Source: a virus
Direction: 5' to 3' (one strand)
DNA: 39,388 bases
IMG/VR virus record: IMGVR_UViG_3300047652_000012
Coordinates: 1-39,388 of that record
Shown here one piece after another: positions 22,975 to 31,855 of this stretch; positions within the stretch are counted from its first letter, which is position 1, and each line of letters begins with the position of its first letter. The position numbers were made by a program, and so were the translations under genes. The notes under the pieces are model-generated. The model saw nothing but the letters and a program-made list of their open reading frames with translations, was not told the origin of the DNA and did no database searches.

Positions 22975-23298
22975 ATGAAAATGACCGCAATAAAACCCAT
23001 TTATCTTAATCGTGACGTCGTGCTGGCGGGTCAGCAGTTCGACACCGCAGATCAGCATGGCCGTGAACTGATTAAAAAAGGCTATGCCGAGGCTGTGCCA
23101 GAACCAGCACAACCCACCGTTCAAACGGATGTGCCAACTGCGGGTGCTGAGGCTGAAACACCCGCGCTAACGACAGGCACGCAGACCGAAGCACCCGCGC
23201 CGGATGGCACTGCGTCGGTGGCCGATGCTGATGCCAGCGCACCGGCTGAGCCTCCCGCCCCGGCGGCTGATGCCACCACCAAGGCGAAAACCAAATAA
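22975..23298 (+). CDS. Small head-region protein with Ala/Pro-rich tail
   Basis: A 107-residue protein. The first 45 residues (TAIKPIYLNRDVVLAGQQFD, then HGRELIKKGYAEAV) look like a small beta domain common after HK97-type capsid genes. The remainder is low-complexity Ala/Pro/Thr/Glu sequence, perhaps disordered. Its position between capsid and connector suggests a head accessory or decoration role, but this is inference. The ribosome site (GGGATAA) is weak. Confidence 0.7.
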   Translation: MKMTAIKPIYLNRDVVLAGQQFDTADQHGRELIKKGYAEAVPEPAQPTVQTDVPTAGAEAETPALTTGTQTEAPAPDGTASVADADASAPAEPPAPAADATTKAKTK

Positions 23299-23307
23299 GG
23301 GACGCCC

Positions 23308-23643
23308 ATGGCCGCCATGCTTGACTTGTCACTCATCAAAAGTCACTGCCGCGTCGATCCGGATTTTACGGGCGATGATGCCCTGCTGACTATCTATGCT
23401 GGCGCGGCGGCGCGCTATGTTCAATCATGGACTCGGCGCACGCTGTATCAGAACGCAACCGATCCGGGGTTTGCTACCGATGAAGATGCGTTGCTGCTGG
23501 ATGACGATATCCGCGCCGCCATGTTGCTTTGCATCGGCAACTGGTACGCCAATCGAGAGGCCGCGGTGATTGGCGATACCGCCGTTGCATTGCCGCTGGC
23601 GGTGGAAGACTTATTGCAGCCCTATAGGATTTACGGACTATGA
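23308..23643 (+). CDS. Head-tail connector (gp6-like adaptor)
   Basis: A 111-residue helical protein of the gp6-like family: LDLSLIKSHCRVDPDFTGDD, LTIYAGAAARYVQSWTRRTL and DDIRAAMLLCIGNWYANREA are typical. It forms the adaptor ring under the portal. Its stop overlaps the next gene's start by 4 bases. Two possible starts (23308, 23317) are close together. Confidence 0.9.
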   Translation: MAAMLDLSLIKSHCRVDPDFTGDDALLTIYAGAAARYVQSWTRRTLYQNATDPGFATDEDALLLDDDIRAAMLLCIGNWYANREAAVIGDTAVALPLAVEDLLQPYRIYGL

Positions 23644-23978
23644 CCACACTGCGCGCGGGCGAACTGAATAAGCAGGTCACATTGCGGCGGGTTGATGTCG
23701 GAAGAGATCCACTGTCCGGCGGCAATAAGCGCACAGCAACGGATATCGCCACCGTTTGGGCGAAGGTCGAGCCTATCTCTAATCGCAAAATTCGCACCAT
23801 TGACCAGCAAGAAGTCGTCGAAACCCTGCAATTCACGTTACGGCCCCGGAGTGGTGTCGATATCGATTGGCAGGTTGTTTTCTTAGGCCGGGTCTTTACG
23901 GTACGGGCTGCCGACCGAACCCAATCCGACCGGGTGTTGCTCACGGCGGAGGCGGATGACCGTCATGATCGAGTATGA
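23640..23978 (+). CDS. Head-tail joining / closure protein
   Basis: A 112-residue protein of the phage head-tail joining family (SPP1 gp16/HK97 gp7 type): LRAGELNKQVTLRR at the start, SNRKIRTIDQQEVVETLQFT in the middle and FTVRAADRTQSDRVLLTAEA at the end. It seals the connector channel and provides the surface for tail attachment. It starts inside the previous gene's last codons and overlaps the next gene by 23 bases. Confidence 0.9.
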   Translation: MTTLRAGELNKQVTLRRVDVGRDPLSGGNKRTATDIATVWAKVEPISNRKIRTIDQQEVVETLQFTLRPRSGVDIDWQVVFLGRVFTVRAADRTQSDRVLLTAEADDRHDRV

Positions 23979-24354
23979 AATCAAAGCGGCGCTGGAGACG
24001 TTAACCGGCTTGCCCGCTTACCCGCTGTTATTGCCAGACCCGATTCAAGAAGGGGTGACCTATCAGCGCATCAGTGATCCACGTTTTGATACCGGGCTGG
24101 TCAAAACCGCTCTGATACAAGGTCGTTTTCAAATCTCGTTTTATGTCATTGATGATTACCCACGGCTGTTGTCATTGGACCAATCCGTCATTGAGGCATG
24201 GGAGTCCATTCGGCATGGCTATATCGGCGCGTGGCCGGTACAGACGGTAACGCGTGACGGCATCCAGCAAGACCAGATCACGCTGAGCAACAACAGCATC
24301 CAATACCGTTTGATCCGTGATTTTATCATCTGCTATCCGGAGAACGCTGCATGA
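23956..24354 (+). CDS. Tail completion/terminator-like protein (DUF3168-like)
   Basis: A 132-residue protein beginning MTVMIEYEIKAALETLTGLP. The pattern YEIKAALETL, PDPIQEGVTYQRI and ISFYVIDDYPRLLSL resembles the tail completion (gp17/DUF3168-like) family that caps the tail tube and joins head and tail. GGAGG is 3 bases before the first ATG and 12 before the second (23965), so the second start is possible. It overlaps the next gene by 4 bases. Confidence 0.75.
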   Translation: MTVMIEYEIKAALETLTGLPAYPLLLPDPIQEGVTYQRISDPRFDTGLVKTALIQGRFQISFYVIDDYPRLLSLDQSVIEAWESIRHGYIGAWPVQTVTRDGIQQDQITLSNNSIQYRLIRDFIICYPENAA

Positions 24355-24764
24355 AGGGGCTCATGACGATTGAGGTGCAGGGGCTGGCCGATCTGGAACG
24401 CCAGTTGATGGACCTGGCAGAAAATAAAATGGTCAAGGTTCTGCGTGATGCCGGGCGCGCTGCGCTGGCGCCGGTGCTTGATGATATGAAGCGTAATGCC
24501 GGTTATGACGCCAAAAGTCCCGGTCCGCATATGCGCGACAGCATCAAAATTACCAGCACCAATCGGATGAATGATGCGAAGTGGATAACGGTTGTCACGC
24601 TGCGTGTTGGTCCCAGCAAAGAACATCAGATGAAAGCCCTGGCACAGGAATTCGGCACGGTTAAACAGGTTGGCAGACCGTTTATCCGACCCGCCCTTGA
24701 TTACAACACATCCCAGGTCTTGCGCATTCTCGCCGTACAGATCCGCGCAGGACTATCGCAATAA
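24351..24764 (+). CDS. HK97 gp10-like neck/tail protein
   Basis: A 137-residue protein of the HK97-gp10 family: GLADLERQLMDLAENKMVKV, LRDAGRAALAPVLDDMKRNA, then the block ending FGTVKQVGRPFIRPAL near the end. It is thought to act in neck or tail assembly. Here it follows the DUF3168-like gene, whereas many HK97-type phages show the reverse order. It begins in an ATGA overlap. Confidence 0.9.
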   Translation: MKGLMTIEVQGLADLERQLMDLAENKMVKVLRDAGRAALAPVLDDMKRNAGYDAKSPGPHMRDSIKITSTNRMNDAKWITVVTLRVGPSKEHQMKALAQEFGTVKQVGRPFIRPALDYNTSQVLRILAVQIRAGLSQ

Positions 24765-24785
24765 ACAACACAGAGAGAAAAAATT

Positions 24786-25250
24786 ATGACAGATCCCGTC
24801 GTTAAAACCTCGCCGGAATACGCCATGCTGCCCGCCGGTACCGTCGTTAAGTGGGGCGCGGTGGGCGATGATGTGGCGACCCTAAAGGCGTTGGTTAACT
24901 GTAAAGCCATCGGCGCCACCGGCCAAACCAGTACCTTTGTCGATTGCACCACGCTCGTTGACACGCAAAAGCAGTTTATTGCGGATGTTCCTGAAGGTCC
25001 GGATAAGTCGCTGGGTTTTGTCGATGATCCGACCAACACGGATTACATGGATTTTCTGACCGCCGCCGCCGCCCATCAAACGGTGCAGCTTTATACCGAA
25101 CTGCCCAATGGGCGTATCGCTACCATGGTGCTGGCCCTCGGCGGCTGGGAAGTGGCCGAAATCACCGCGCCTTCCAGCGACGTTATTCAGATAACCGTAT
25201 CCGGTAAACAAAACAGTATTGTCTGGAGCGCGGCGCCGCCGGCAGCTTAA
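24786..25250 (+). CDS. Major tail tube protein
   Basis: A 154-residue protein beginning MTDPVVKTSPEYAMLPAGTV, of the tail tube family used with lambda-type tails. It has the beta-rich pattern of tube subunits (LYTELPNGRIATMVLALGGW, VIQITVSGKQNSIVW) and no Ig-like C-terminal domain. It stacks in rings around the tape measure. It precedes the frameshifted chaperone gene, the usual order. Confidence 0.85.
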   Translation: MTDPVVKTSPEYAMLPAGTVVKWGAVGDDVATLKALVNCKAIGATGQTSTFVDCTTLVDTQKQFIADVPEGPDKSLGFVDDPTNTDYMDFLTAAAAHQTVQLYTELPNGRIATMVLALGGWEVAEITAPSSDVIQITVSGKQNSIVWSAAPPAA

Positions 25251-25280
25251 GTCATCAACACAGTCTGATAAGGATTTGAC

Positions 25281-25640
25281 ATGTCGAAACAACACACAGC
25301 GTTAAGGGCGGCTTTGTTGCAGCCGATCAATACCGCCATTCCGGTAACCTTGCTCGGCGCTGAGGTGCATATCCGGCGTCTGACCGCGCAAGAATTGATG
25401 GATTATGACGACGCCATGGGCGCCGCGCGCGAAACCAATGACCAAAAGGCGACGGCGCAGTTGGGCGCCGGGCTGATTTTGTCCGTGCTGGTGGACGAAG
25501 AGGGGAATGCGGTACCGCCGACGGAATTGCCGACCGCCGCTGAATTGCTGGCGGTACACGACAATGCGTCGCTGATGGAGTCCCTCACCACCGTGATGCG
25601 CCACAGTTACGGCACGTTGGAGGAAGCCAAAAAAAACTAA
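25281..25640 (+). CDS. Tail assembly chaperone G-type product (pre-frameshift)
   Basis: A 119-residue protein that ends soon after the slippery heptamer A AAA AAC (25631-25637). It would hold the tape measure in position during tail tube assembly. The block VHIRRLTAQELMDYDDAMGA, then LSVLVDEEGNAVPPTELPTA, is typical of tail chaperones of this class. It makes the short product; about a few percent of ribosomes slip to make the longer one in relatives. Confidence 0.9.
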   Translation: MSKQHTALRAALLQPINTAIPVTLLGAEVHIRRLTAQELMDYDDAMGAARETNDQKATAQLGAGLILSVLVDEEGNAVPPTELPTAAELLAVHDNASLMESLTTVMRHSYGTLEEAKKN

Positions 25641-25861
25641 CTGACTCGCCGGGGCTGCAACTGATTTTTAACCTGGCTGACAGATTCGGCGAGCCAGATC
25701 CCCGAAAGATAGCCGCGTTGCCCGCCAATATCCTGCGGCACTGGCAGGCTTATTTTGAGTTGATTTCCACTACGCCGGCCGCGCCGGTTCCTTCTCAACC
25801 CGTCAGCGCTGTATCAGATATTGATCGACAGTGCGCCGACGTTATGCGAGCGCTTATGTAA
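25281..25861 (+). CDS. Tail assembly chaperone GT-type fusion by -1 frameshift
   Basis: After decoding AAC at 25635-25637, a -1 slip on A AAA AAC continues in the frame CTA ACT GAC from 25637 and runs 74 codons to a TAA at 25859-25861, giving about 193 residues. The extension (LTDSPGLQLIFNLADRFGEP and later CADVMRALM) is open throughout and has coding character, whereas the zero frame stops at once. This is the conserved gpG/gpGT arrangement of long-tailed phages. Its stop overlaps the tape measure start (TAATG). Confidence 0.85.
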
Positions 25862-28800
25862 TGGGTGATGTAGCAACTTTAGCGGTGGCGATGCACCTTA
25901 ATTCCGCCGGCCTTAAATCGGAATCGGTTGATGCCTTTAACAGCGTGGCATCCGCCGCCAAAAGCTTTACTGATACTGTTTCGCAGCAATCGACTAAAGC
26001 CGGCGCCGCTTTGACGAAGATCGGGAGCCAGGCCCGCGCCGCCGGTACGCAATTTGACGGGCTGCAGAGTCACGTTGCCCATACCAGCACCGGCTTAGAG
26101 CAATTCCGTTCGGTCATTAACGGCCTGGCCGGCGGCAGCAACATGGCGGCCAGCACTATTGCCAACGCCATGGTGCCGTCGCTGGATCGGTTGTTTGGGA
26201 GTTTGAATAATGCGACCAGCGGCTGGAAGGCGCAGCAGGCGGCTGCGCAAGAGGCCGCTAATGGGCTGGTTGATGCAGCCAATGATGCTATCGCCGTAGC
26301 GCAGGCGGCGCGAACTCAGTCATTAGCGCAAGCCGCCATTGCCGAGAAAACGTTGGCGACCGCCGCCGCACAGCGCGAGCAGGCCTTTGCGCTCGACGAA
26401 TATTATGAAAAACAGGCAATCGTTAATAAAGAATACGGGATCACGGTTGCCTATGACGAGGAACATGAGCAGAACGCCCGAGCTATCGCAGAAGCAAACC
26501 TGGCCGAGGCGGCCGCGCAAACCAAACTGGCGGCGGCCACCGAGGCCGTTTCGGCGGCCGATGCGGCAGAAATAGAAGGTAAGGCCCGATTAGTTGCCGC
26601 GCAGGAAGCGGTGGACCTCGCCAATCAAAAAGTCAGCCTTTCAAGCCGAGCCGCATCAGCGGCCGGCGGCGCGTTTAATGGGCTGCTTGGGCTGGTAGGT
26701 GGCGCGCCGGGCCTGGCCATCATGGCTGTGGTGACGTCGCTTACCGCGCTGTATTCGTGGTATGAGAAAACCAGCGACGAAACCAAGAAATTCAACGCCG
26801 CTATCATGGAAAACTACGGTTCCATGGGCCTGACGGCAAACCAGTTGCAGGGGTTGGCGGCGCAGTTAGGCAATACCGACGGCGCCATTAAATCGGTAAC
26901 CTCGGCCGCTAAAGCCGGTTTTACCGGTGATATGCTCGATCAGGTTGCGGCATTGGGTGCGCAGCTCAATGATCTGGGTGGTAATTCGGATGAACTGGTT
27001 AAACAGCTCTCCAGCCTCCGGGGTGATCCGCTCAAAGCGCTGCAAGAGCTCACCAACGCGGGTGTGGTTTTAAACGCTAACCAGATAGAGCAGATTGCCA
27101 GCCTGCAGCGCCAGGGGGATATTGCCGAGGCCACGGCGACGGCTGAGCAATATGCCATGGATGTCATCAGCCAAAAGATAAAAAGCCAGCAAACGGATCT
27201 ACAAAATAACGCGGGCTGGTGGGACAAATTAAAAGACTCGATCTCAGGCGCAATGACGGCGATTGGCCAGGCGGATATCGATAATGCCAGGCTTATGGGC
27301 AATGCGACCGGCACCGATATTGATCAGCCAGCTCGAAACGCTCAGGCCGTGGCCGACCAGCAAAAGAAACAGTTGGAGGCTCAACAAAAACAGGCCCAAG
27401 CCAACCAAAATGCCGCACTGGCGCGAATAAAGACTGAAACGGATATCAATACCGCGATTAAAGCCGGCGCCGACCCTAAAAAAGAAGCTGCTGCTATCAC
27501 GGCCAATATTAATGCCGAGTATAAATCGGGAAAACTGTCGGCTGATGATTATGCCGCTGCCCTCAGAGGCGTTGATAAGGAGTATGGCAATCACAAGAAA
27601 GCCTCGACCGCCGGTATCAATGACGGTCCCGACATGCTCGAGCAACTTCAGAAACAAGAAGCGGTGTTGCGGGCGCAAGGGGATGACAGCGATAAACTGA
27701 CTGACAGCCAGAAGAAACTGGCGGCATTCAATGCCGAGGTGGCCGGGTTTGACAAAAATCACCTGACCGCCGGCCAGAAAAGCATTTTGGCGGTTCAGGA
27801 TCAGGCACGAGCATTAATGCAAGTCAATGCTGGGCTGGAACAGGCCAACGCTCAGCACGAGCTAGCCGTTAAATTGAACCAGCAAAACGCCGAAATAACA
27901 GAGCAGACGGCACAAAAACAGCAAGAAGCCAATAATTCCTTGGCTGAAATGACCCTGTCATCGCCTGCCTACGAGCAGATGACCGCCGAGCAGCAGATCC
28001 GCAACGAATTCGCCGATAAGCGGATAAAACTGGATAAAGAGGTCACTGACCATTCCTCAACGCTCTATAGCCAGGAAACGGACTTTTTAGCGAGTGAACA
28101 ACAAAAGCAGCTCGATATCGTCTCCACCACCGCTGCTAAAAAAGCCGAGATTGACAGTAGCTATAGCCTCGGATTTAAAAAAGGGGTTACGGATTGGGTT
28201 ACGACTGCCAGCAATGCTTATGAGCAGATGAAAAGCTTTGCCGGAACCACGTTTGATACGATGGCCAGCGGCCTGGCGACGTTTGTCACCACCGGCAAAC
28301 TGAATTTTTCCACGATGGCGACCTCCATCATTGCCGATTTGATAAAAATCCAGTTGCAGGCGGCGGCATCCAGCGCGCTGCAATCCATTTTTGGCATTGG
28401 CGGCAGTTTATTGCCGGGCATTGTTGGCGGCGCAACCGGCGCGGCCGGCGCGTCCACCGGCAGTACAGGCGCAATGGGGTTACCGACCGGCATTAACGGT
28501 TATGCCAAGGGGGATGTGTTCAACTCGGCGGATTTGAGTGGCTACAGCAACAGCATCGTTAAACAGCCGACGTTTTTCGCATTTGCCAGCGGCGGCGGAG
28601 TGATGGGCGAGGCCGGACCCGAAGCCATTATGCCGCTCACCCGCGCGTCGGATGGTTCGCTGGGCGTGCGGGCAACAAACAATAATGTCAGCCAGGGCAA
28701 CACCACCACCGCGGCACCGCAGGTCAATATTTATATTTCTGATAGTGGCAGCACAACCACGCAGAGCACGCCGGCATATCAGCAGCTTGGCAGCAATATT

Positions 28801-28890
28801 GCCCAATATGTTCAGACACAATATCAGCAGCTTCTGCGTAAAGATCTCAATCCGGGCGGCGCCATCTGGCGCGCGGTTAAGGGGCAATAA
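25861..28890 (+). CDS. Tape measure protein
   Basis: A 1009-residue protein that sets tail length. The ATG at 25861 overlaps the frameshifted chaperone stop; the frame's upstream codons from 25831 belong to that gene. It is Ala/Gln/Lys-rich with long coiled coils (about 130-290 and 530-790) and two hydrophobic Gly/Ala stretches (near 275-295 and 835-880). The C-terminus contains GGGVMGEAGPEAIMPLTRAS, a hallmark of lambda H-like tape measures. It ends in a TAATG overlap with gene M. Confidence 0.95.
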   Translation: MGDVATLAVAMHLNSAGLKSESVDAFNSVASAAKSFTDTVSQQSTKAGAALTKIGSQARAAGTQFDGLQSHVAHTSTGLEQFRSVINGLAGGSNMAASTIANAMVPSLDRLFGSLNNATSGWKAQQAAAQEAANGLVDAANDAIAVAQAARTQSLAQAAIAEKTLATAAAQREQAFALDEYYEKQAIVNKEYGITVAYDEEHEQNARAIAEANLAEAAAQTKLAAATEAVSAADAAEIEGKARLVAAQEAVDLANQKVSLSSRAASAAGGAFNGLLGLVGGAPGLAIMAVVTSLTALYSWYEKTSDETKKFNAAIMENYGSMGLTANQLQGLAAQLGNTDGAIKSVTSAAKAGFTGDMLDQVAALGAQLNDLGGNSDELVKQLSSLRGDPLKALQELTNAGVVLNANQIEQIASLQRQGDIAEATATAEQYAMDVISQKIKSQQTDLQNNAGWWDKLKDSISGAMTAIGQADIDNARLMGNATGTDIDQPARNAQAVADQQKKQLEAQQKQAQANQNAALARIKTETDINTAIKAGADPKKEAAAITANINAEYKSGKLSADDYAAALRGVDKEYGNHKKASTAGINDGPDMLEQLQKQEAVLRAQGDDSDKLTDSQKKLAAFNAEVAGFDKNHLTAGQKSILAVQDQARALMQVNAGLEQANAQHELAVKLNQQNAEITEQTAQKQQEANNSLAEMTLSSPAYEQMTAEQQIRNEFADKRIKLDKEVTDHSSTLYSQETDFLASEQQKQLDIVSTTAAKKAEIDSSYSLGFKKGVTDWVTTASNAYEQMKSFAGTTFDTMASGLATFVTTGKLNFSTMATSIIADLIKIQLQAAASSALQSIFGIGGSLLPGIVGGATGAAGASTGSTGAMGLPTGINGYAKGDVFNSADLSGYSNSIVKQPTFFAFASGGGVMGEAGPEAIMPLTRASDGSLGVRATNNNVSQGNTTTAAPQVNIYISDSGSTTTQSTPAYQQLGSNIAQYVQTQYQQLLRKDLNPGGAIWRAVKGQ

Positions 28891-29228
28891 TGGCGTTAGC
28901 AACGTTCACGTGGTCACCACAAATTAAACCGACCGGCGACAGTACCTTTCGGGTCCGCACCGCGCAATTTGGTGACGGTTATTCGCAGGTCGCCGGCGAT
29001 GGCATTAACACGGAAACGCAATCCTGGGATCTGTCGTTTACCGGCGATACCGACTATATCAACCCTATCGTCGCCTTCTTGCGCGCTCAGGGGGGCATAA
29101 CCTCTTTCATCTGGACGCCGCCGCTCGGCGTTACCAGCTTGTGGCGCTGTGCTGAATTTAAACCCACCCCGCTGGGCGGCGGCAATTACACCTTGACGGC
29201 CACATTTACGCAGTCATTCCAACCGTAA
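28890..29228 (+). CDS. Minor tail protein M-like
   Basis: A 112-residue protein of the phage minor tail family: FTWSPQIKPTGDSTFRVRTA, FGDGYSQVAGDGINTETQSW and the GGGNYTLTATFTQSF end are typical of lambda gpM. It sits at the tail tip, linking tube and tip complex. It starts in a TAATG overlap with the tape measure gene, and the L-like gene follows after 11 bases. Confidence 0.92.
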   Translation: MALATFTWSPQIKPTGDSTFRVRTAQFGDGYSQVAGDGINTETQSWDLSFTGDTDYINPIVAFLRAQGGITSFIWTPPLGVTSLWRCAEFKPTPLGGGNYTLTATFTQSFQP

Positions 29229-29239
29229 CAGGAAAAATC

Positions 29240-30007
29240 ATGGCAATTAATGCAGATCTCCAACAACTGGAGCCGGGCAACTGCGTCCGTTTATTTGAAG
29301 TCGACGGGACGAAATTCGGTGCCGATGTGCTCCGGTTCCATAATCACACCATTCCCTATACTCAAGCCGAGATCGAACAACTGCAAACTGACGGCAATCC
29401 GATCGAAGCGGGCGCACCCTATGGCAAACCCATTTGGTGGCAGGGTGTGGAATACGGCGCGTGGCCGGTAGAAGTGTCTGATCTGGAAATGTCGACCGAC
29501 GGGCAGGCGGCAACACCGAAAATCACCGTGGCCAATCTTAATGGGCTAATTACCGCGTTGTGCCTTCAGTTTGAGGATATGGCCCAGGCGAAAGTTATCA
29601 TTCACGATACGTTCAGCCATTATCTGGATGCGGCCAATTTTCCTGCCGGCAACGCCGAGGCCGATCCGGAACAGGAAAAGCTGCAGGTCTGGTATATCGA
29701 CCGCAAATCCAGTGAGGATGACGAAACCGTCGAATTCGAGCTGGCCAGCCCGGCGGATCTGCGCGGGCAGAAAATCCCGACCCGCCAGATTACCTCTTTA
29801 TGCACCTGGTGCGCTCGTGGCTGGTACCGGACTGGCAATGGTTGCGATTACGCCGGTACCGCCTATTTCGACAAAAACGGCAACCCGGTTAGCGATCCGA
29901 GCCTGGACGTTTGCGGCGGACTCATGCCGGACTGTAAAAAACGTTATGGCGAAAATAACCCGCTGTCGTTCGGCGGTTTTCCCGGCTCCAGTTTAATCAG
30001 CCAATAA
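29240..30007 (+). CDS. Minor tail protein L-like (iron-sulfur tip protein)
   Basis: A 255-residue gpL-family protein. N-terminal QQLEPGNCVRLFEVDGTKFG and middle LEMSTDGQAATPKITVANLN are typical. The C-terminal third has a cluster of cysteines (CTWCARGWY, GCDYAG, DVCGG, DCKKRYG, about residues 188-236) that in lambda gpL binds a 4Fe-4S cluster. It forms part of the tail tip. It is followed 2 bases later by the K-like gene. Confidence 0.92.
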   Translation: MAINADLQQLEPGNCVRLFEVDGTKFGADVLRFHNHTIPYTQAEIEQLQTDGNPIEAGAPYGKPIWWQGVEYGAWPVEVSDLEMSTDGQAATPKITVANLNGLITALCLQFEDMAQAKVIIHDTFSHYLDAANFPAGNAEADPEQEKLQVWYIDRKSSEDDETVEFELASPADLRGQKIPTRQITSLCTWCARGWYRTGNGCDYAGTAYFDKNGNPVSDPSLDVCGGLMPDCKKRYGENNPLSFGGFPGSSLISQ

Positions 30008-30009
30008 TC

Positions 30010-30714
30010 ATGCGTGAAAAAACCATGCAGGCTATTTTCGCGCATGCCGCGCGCGATTATCCCCATGAATGCTGCGGCGTTATCTGCCAAAAATCGCGGG
30101 TTGAGCGTTATTTTCCTTGCCGGAATCTGGCCGACAAATCCACTGAACAATTCCACCTGGCACCGGAAGATTACGCGGCCGCCGAGGAATGGGGCGCTAT
30201 CATTGGCATTGCGCACAGTCACCCGGACGCCACCACGCAGCCCAGCGAACTGGATCGGGCGCAGTGTGACGCAACAGAATTACCCTGGCATATCGTGAGC
30301 TGGCCGGAAGGCGATTTTAGGACTCTTCAGCCGCGGGGCGAATTGCCATTGATTGGCCGGCCATTCGTGTTAGGGGTTTACGATTGCTGGGGGCTGGTCA
30401 TGAGCTACTATCGGCAGACTCATGGCATCGATCTACCCGACTATCGGGTTGATTATTGCTGGTGGGAGAAAGGCGAAAACCGGTACATGGATAACTGGTC
30501 AGCTTGTGGCTTTTGTGAATTCATCGGGCCGCCGCGCGCCGGCGATGTGGTGATGATGCAATGGTCGGCGCCGGTGGTGAACCATGCCGGTATTTTGCTG
30601 GACGGCAATATGCTGCTGCACCATAAATACGGCCACTTGAGCCAGAAAGAACCCTACGGCGGGTATTGGAAAGACCGAACGGTAAAGGTAGTAAGGTATA
30701 GAAATTTAATGTAG
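30010..30714 (+). CDS. Tail tip protein K-like (JAB plus NlpC/P60)
   Basis: A 234-residue protein with two enzyme-like domains. Residues 1-100 are a JAB/MPN metalloprotease domain with HSHPDATTQPSELD (His71, His73, Asp84) and Glu in HECCG. Residues 105-234 are an NlpC/P60 peptidase with Cys126 in YDCWGLV and His in NHAGILL. In lambda, gpK is needed for tail tip assembly and may cut peptidoglycan at entry. The next gene in lambda is I; here about 1.1 kb of unrelated genes intervenes. Confidence 0.92.
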   Translation: MREKTMQAIFAHAARDYPHECCGVICQKSRVERYFPCRNLADKSTEQFHLAPEDYAAAEEWGAIIGIAHSHPDATTQPSELDRAQCDATELPWHIVSWPEGDFRTLQPRGELPLIGRPFVLGVYDCWGLVMSYYRQTHGIDLPDYRVDYCWWEKGENRYMDNWSACGFCEFIGPPRAGDVVMMQWSAPVVNHAGILLDGNMLLHHKYGHLSQKEPYGGYWKDRTVKVVRYRNLM

Positions 30715-30781
30715 AAGGATTTTTATAAAAAATTTTTGGTGCTAAGATATTTCTACGTGTTTTTCTATAGGAAATGGAAAA

Positions 30782-31408
30782 ATGAAGCATATTCGTCTAT
30801 TTTTGCTTCTCTCCTTATTTTTACTAGGCTGCACTTCTCATAATCGGTCATATGTAACCATTAACGCACTTTCGGCTAATGCTTATTTACCTAAAACATA
30901 TTGGATAATGCCAGGTGAGAATTTATCAAAAAATGATCAAATATATTATAATAAGATCATGGGGATCACTGAAAATGTATTGTCGCAGCATGGATTTGTC
31001 TTAGCAAAGAATGTCAAACAGGCGTCTCAGGTAATATATATAAATTATTCAAAAACAGGCCCTTTAACTCAGACGAACAACGTAACAATTCCTATTTTTG
31101 GAAACAATAGTAGCTATAGTGTTTCGAATTCTGTGACAACCTATAATCAAAGTTACGGAATAACAGGTGTGTATAATAAGCAAATAACAAGCACGTCTTA
31201 CGGTGTTGTACTAACAATGAAATCTTTTGATTTTCAAAAATATTTGCAAGATAAAGAAGTAAGGGAGATCTGGAATGTTCAAATAATATTTACTTCTGAC
31301 AAGCAAGATAGTTTGGCTACTTTTAGTTATATTATGCATACTGCGGGTGATTATATAGATATGACCCTCGATAAAAATTTTGAATACATGGCTAATGAAG
31401 AACTCTAA
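30782..31408 (+). CDS. Lipoprotein moron 1 (unknown function)
   Basis: A 208-residue protein with a signal peptide (RLFLLLSLFLLGC) and lipobox LLGC, Cys17, so it should be a lipid-anchored envelope protein. The mature part is beta-rich, with Tyr/Asn/Ser-rich repeats (NNVTIPIFGNNSSYSVSNSV). It is clearly more A+T-rich than the flanking tail genes and interrupts the K-I order, so it looks like a late insertion. AGGAAATGGA precedes the ATG. Related prophage lipoproteins often block receptors or adsorption, but no family is recognised here. Confidence 0.75.
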   Translation: MKHIRLFLLLSLFLLGCTSHNRSYVTINALSANAYLPKTYWIMPGENLSKNDQIYYNKIMGITENVLSQHGFVLAKNVKQASQVIYINYSKTGPLTQTNNVTIPIFGNNSSYSVSNSVTTYNQSYGITGVYNKQITSTSYGVVLTMKSFDFQKYLQDKEVREIWNVQIIFTSDKQDSLATFSYIMHTAGDYIDMTLDKNFEYMANEEL

Positions 31409-31432
31409 TCATAATGATGAAAAGGACTCTTT

Positions 31433-31792
31433 ATGAGAAAAATTTATTTTATTGCTTTATTTGTACTTGTAGGTTGTGGTATGACACCTAGTCAAATAAA
31501 AAGCAACCCAACAAAAATTTTTGAAAGTAATAAGTCGCAATCAGAATTAATATCTTGTCTTGTACCGAGATTAGATGAAAGAACGTTTAATGGAACAAGA
31601 ATCGATACAATTATAAAACCAATCCCTGGAGGAATGTCACTTTCACCAATCCAAGGGAATATTGAATTCATTGACATAACGACTAACAATAACAAATCTA
31701 ATATTATATATTATGGCGAGGGAACTAAAAGGCTTTTTATGGAATACACAAGAATAAATGAAGTAAATGAAGATATAAAGTCCTGTTTATAA
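31433..31792 (+). CDS. Lipoprotein moron 2 (unknown function)
   Basis: A 119-residue protein with signal peptide MRKIYFIALFVLVGC and lipobox LVGC, Cys15. It has two further cysteines (SELISCL and the C-terminal KSCL) and no recognised domain. It lies 24 bases after the first lipoprotein gene, with AAGGA before its ATG, and is equally A+T-rich. The pair is closed by a terminator, so it forms a small independent unit expressed as a moron, probably in the lysogen. Confidence 0.72.
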   Translation: MRKIYFIALFVLVGCGMTPSQIKSNPTKIFESNKSQSELISCLVPRLDERTFNGTRIDTIIKPIPGGMSLSPIQGNIEFIDITTNNNKSNIIYYGEGTKRLFMEYTRINEVNEDIKSCL

Positions 31793-31815
31793 GTCATTCG
31801 TTCTAATTAACTTAC

Positions 31816-31841
31816 AACCCGCTTAGGCGGGTTTAATTTCA
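31816..31841 (+). terminator. Terminator after the lipoprotein pair
   Basis: AACCCGC pairs perfectly with GCGGGTT (7 bp, 4-base loop TTAG), then a T-rich tail (TTTAATTT). It separates the lipoprotein unit from the tail assembly gene that follows 16 bases later. Confidence 0.7.
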
Positions 31842-31855
31842 TTAAGGTTTATAAA

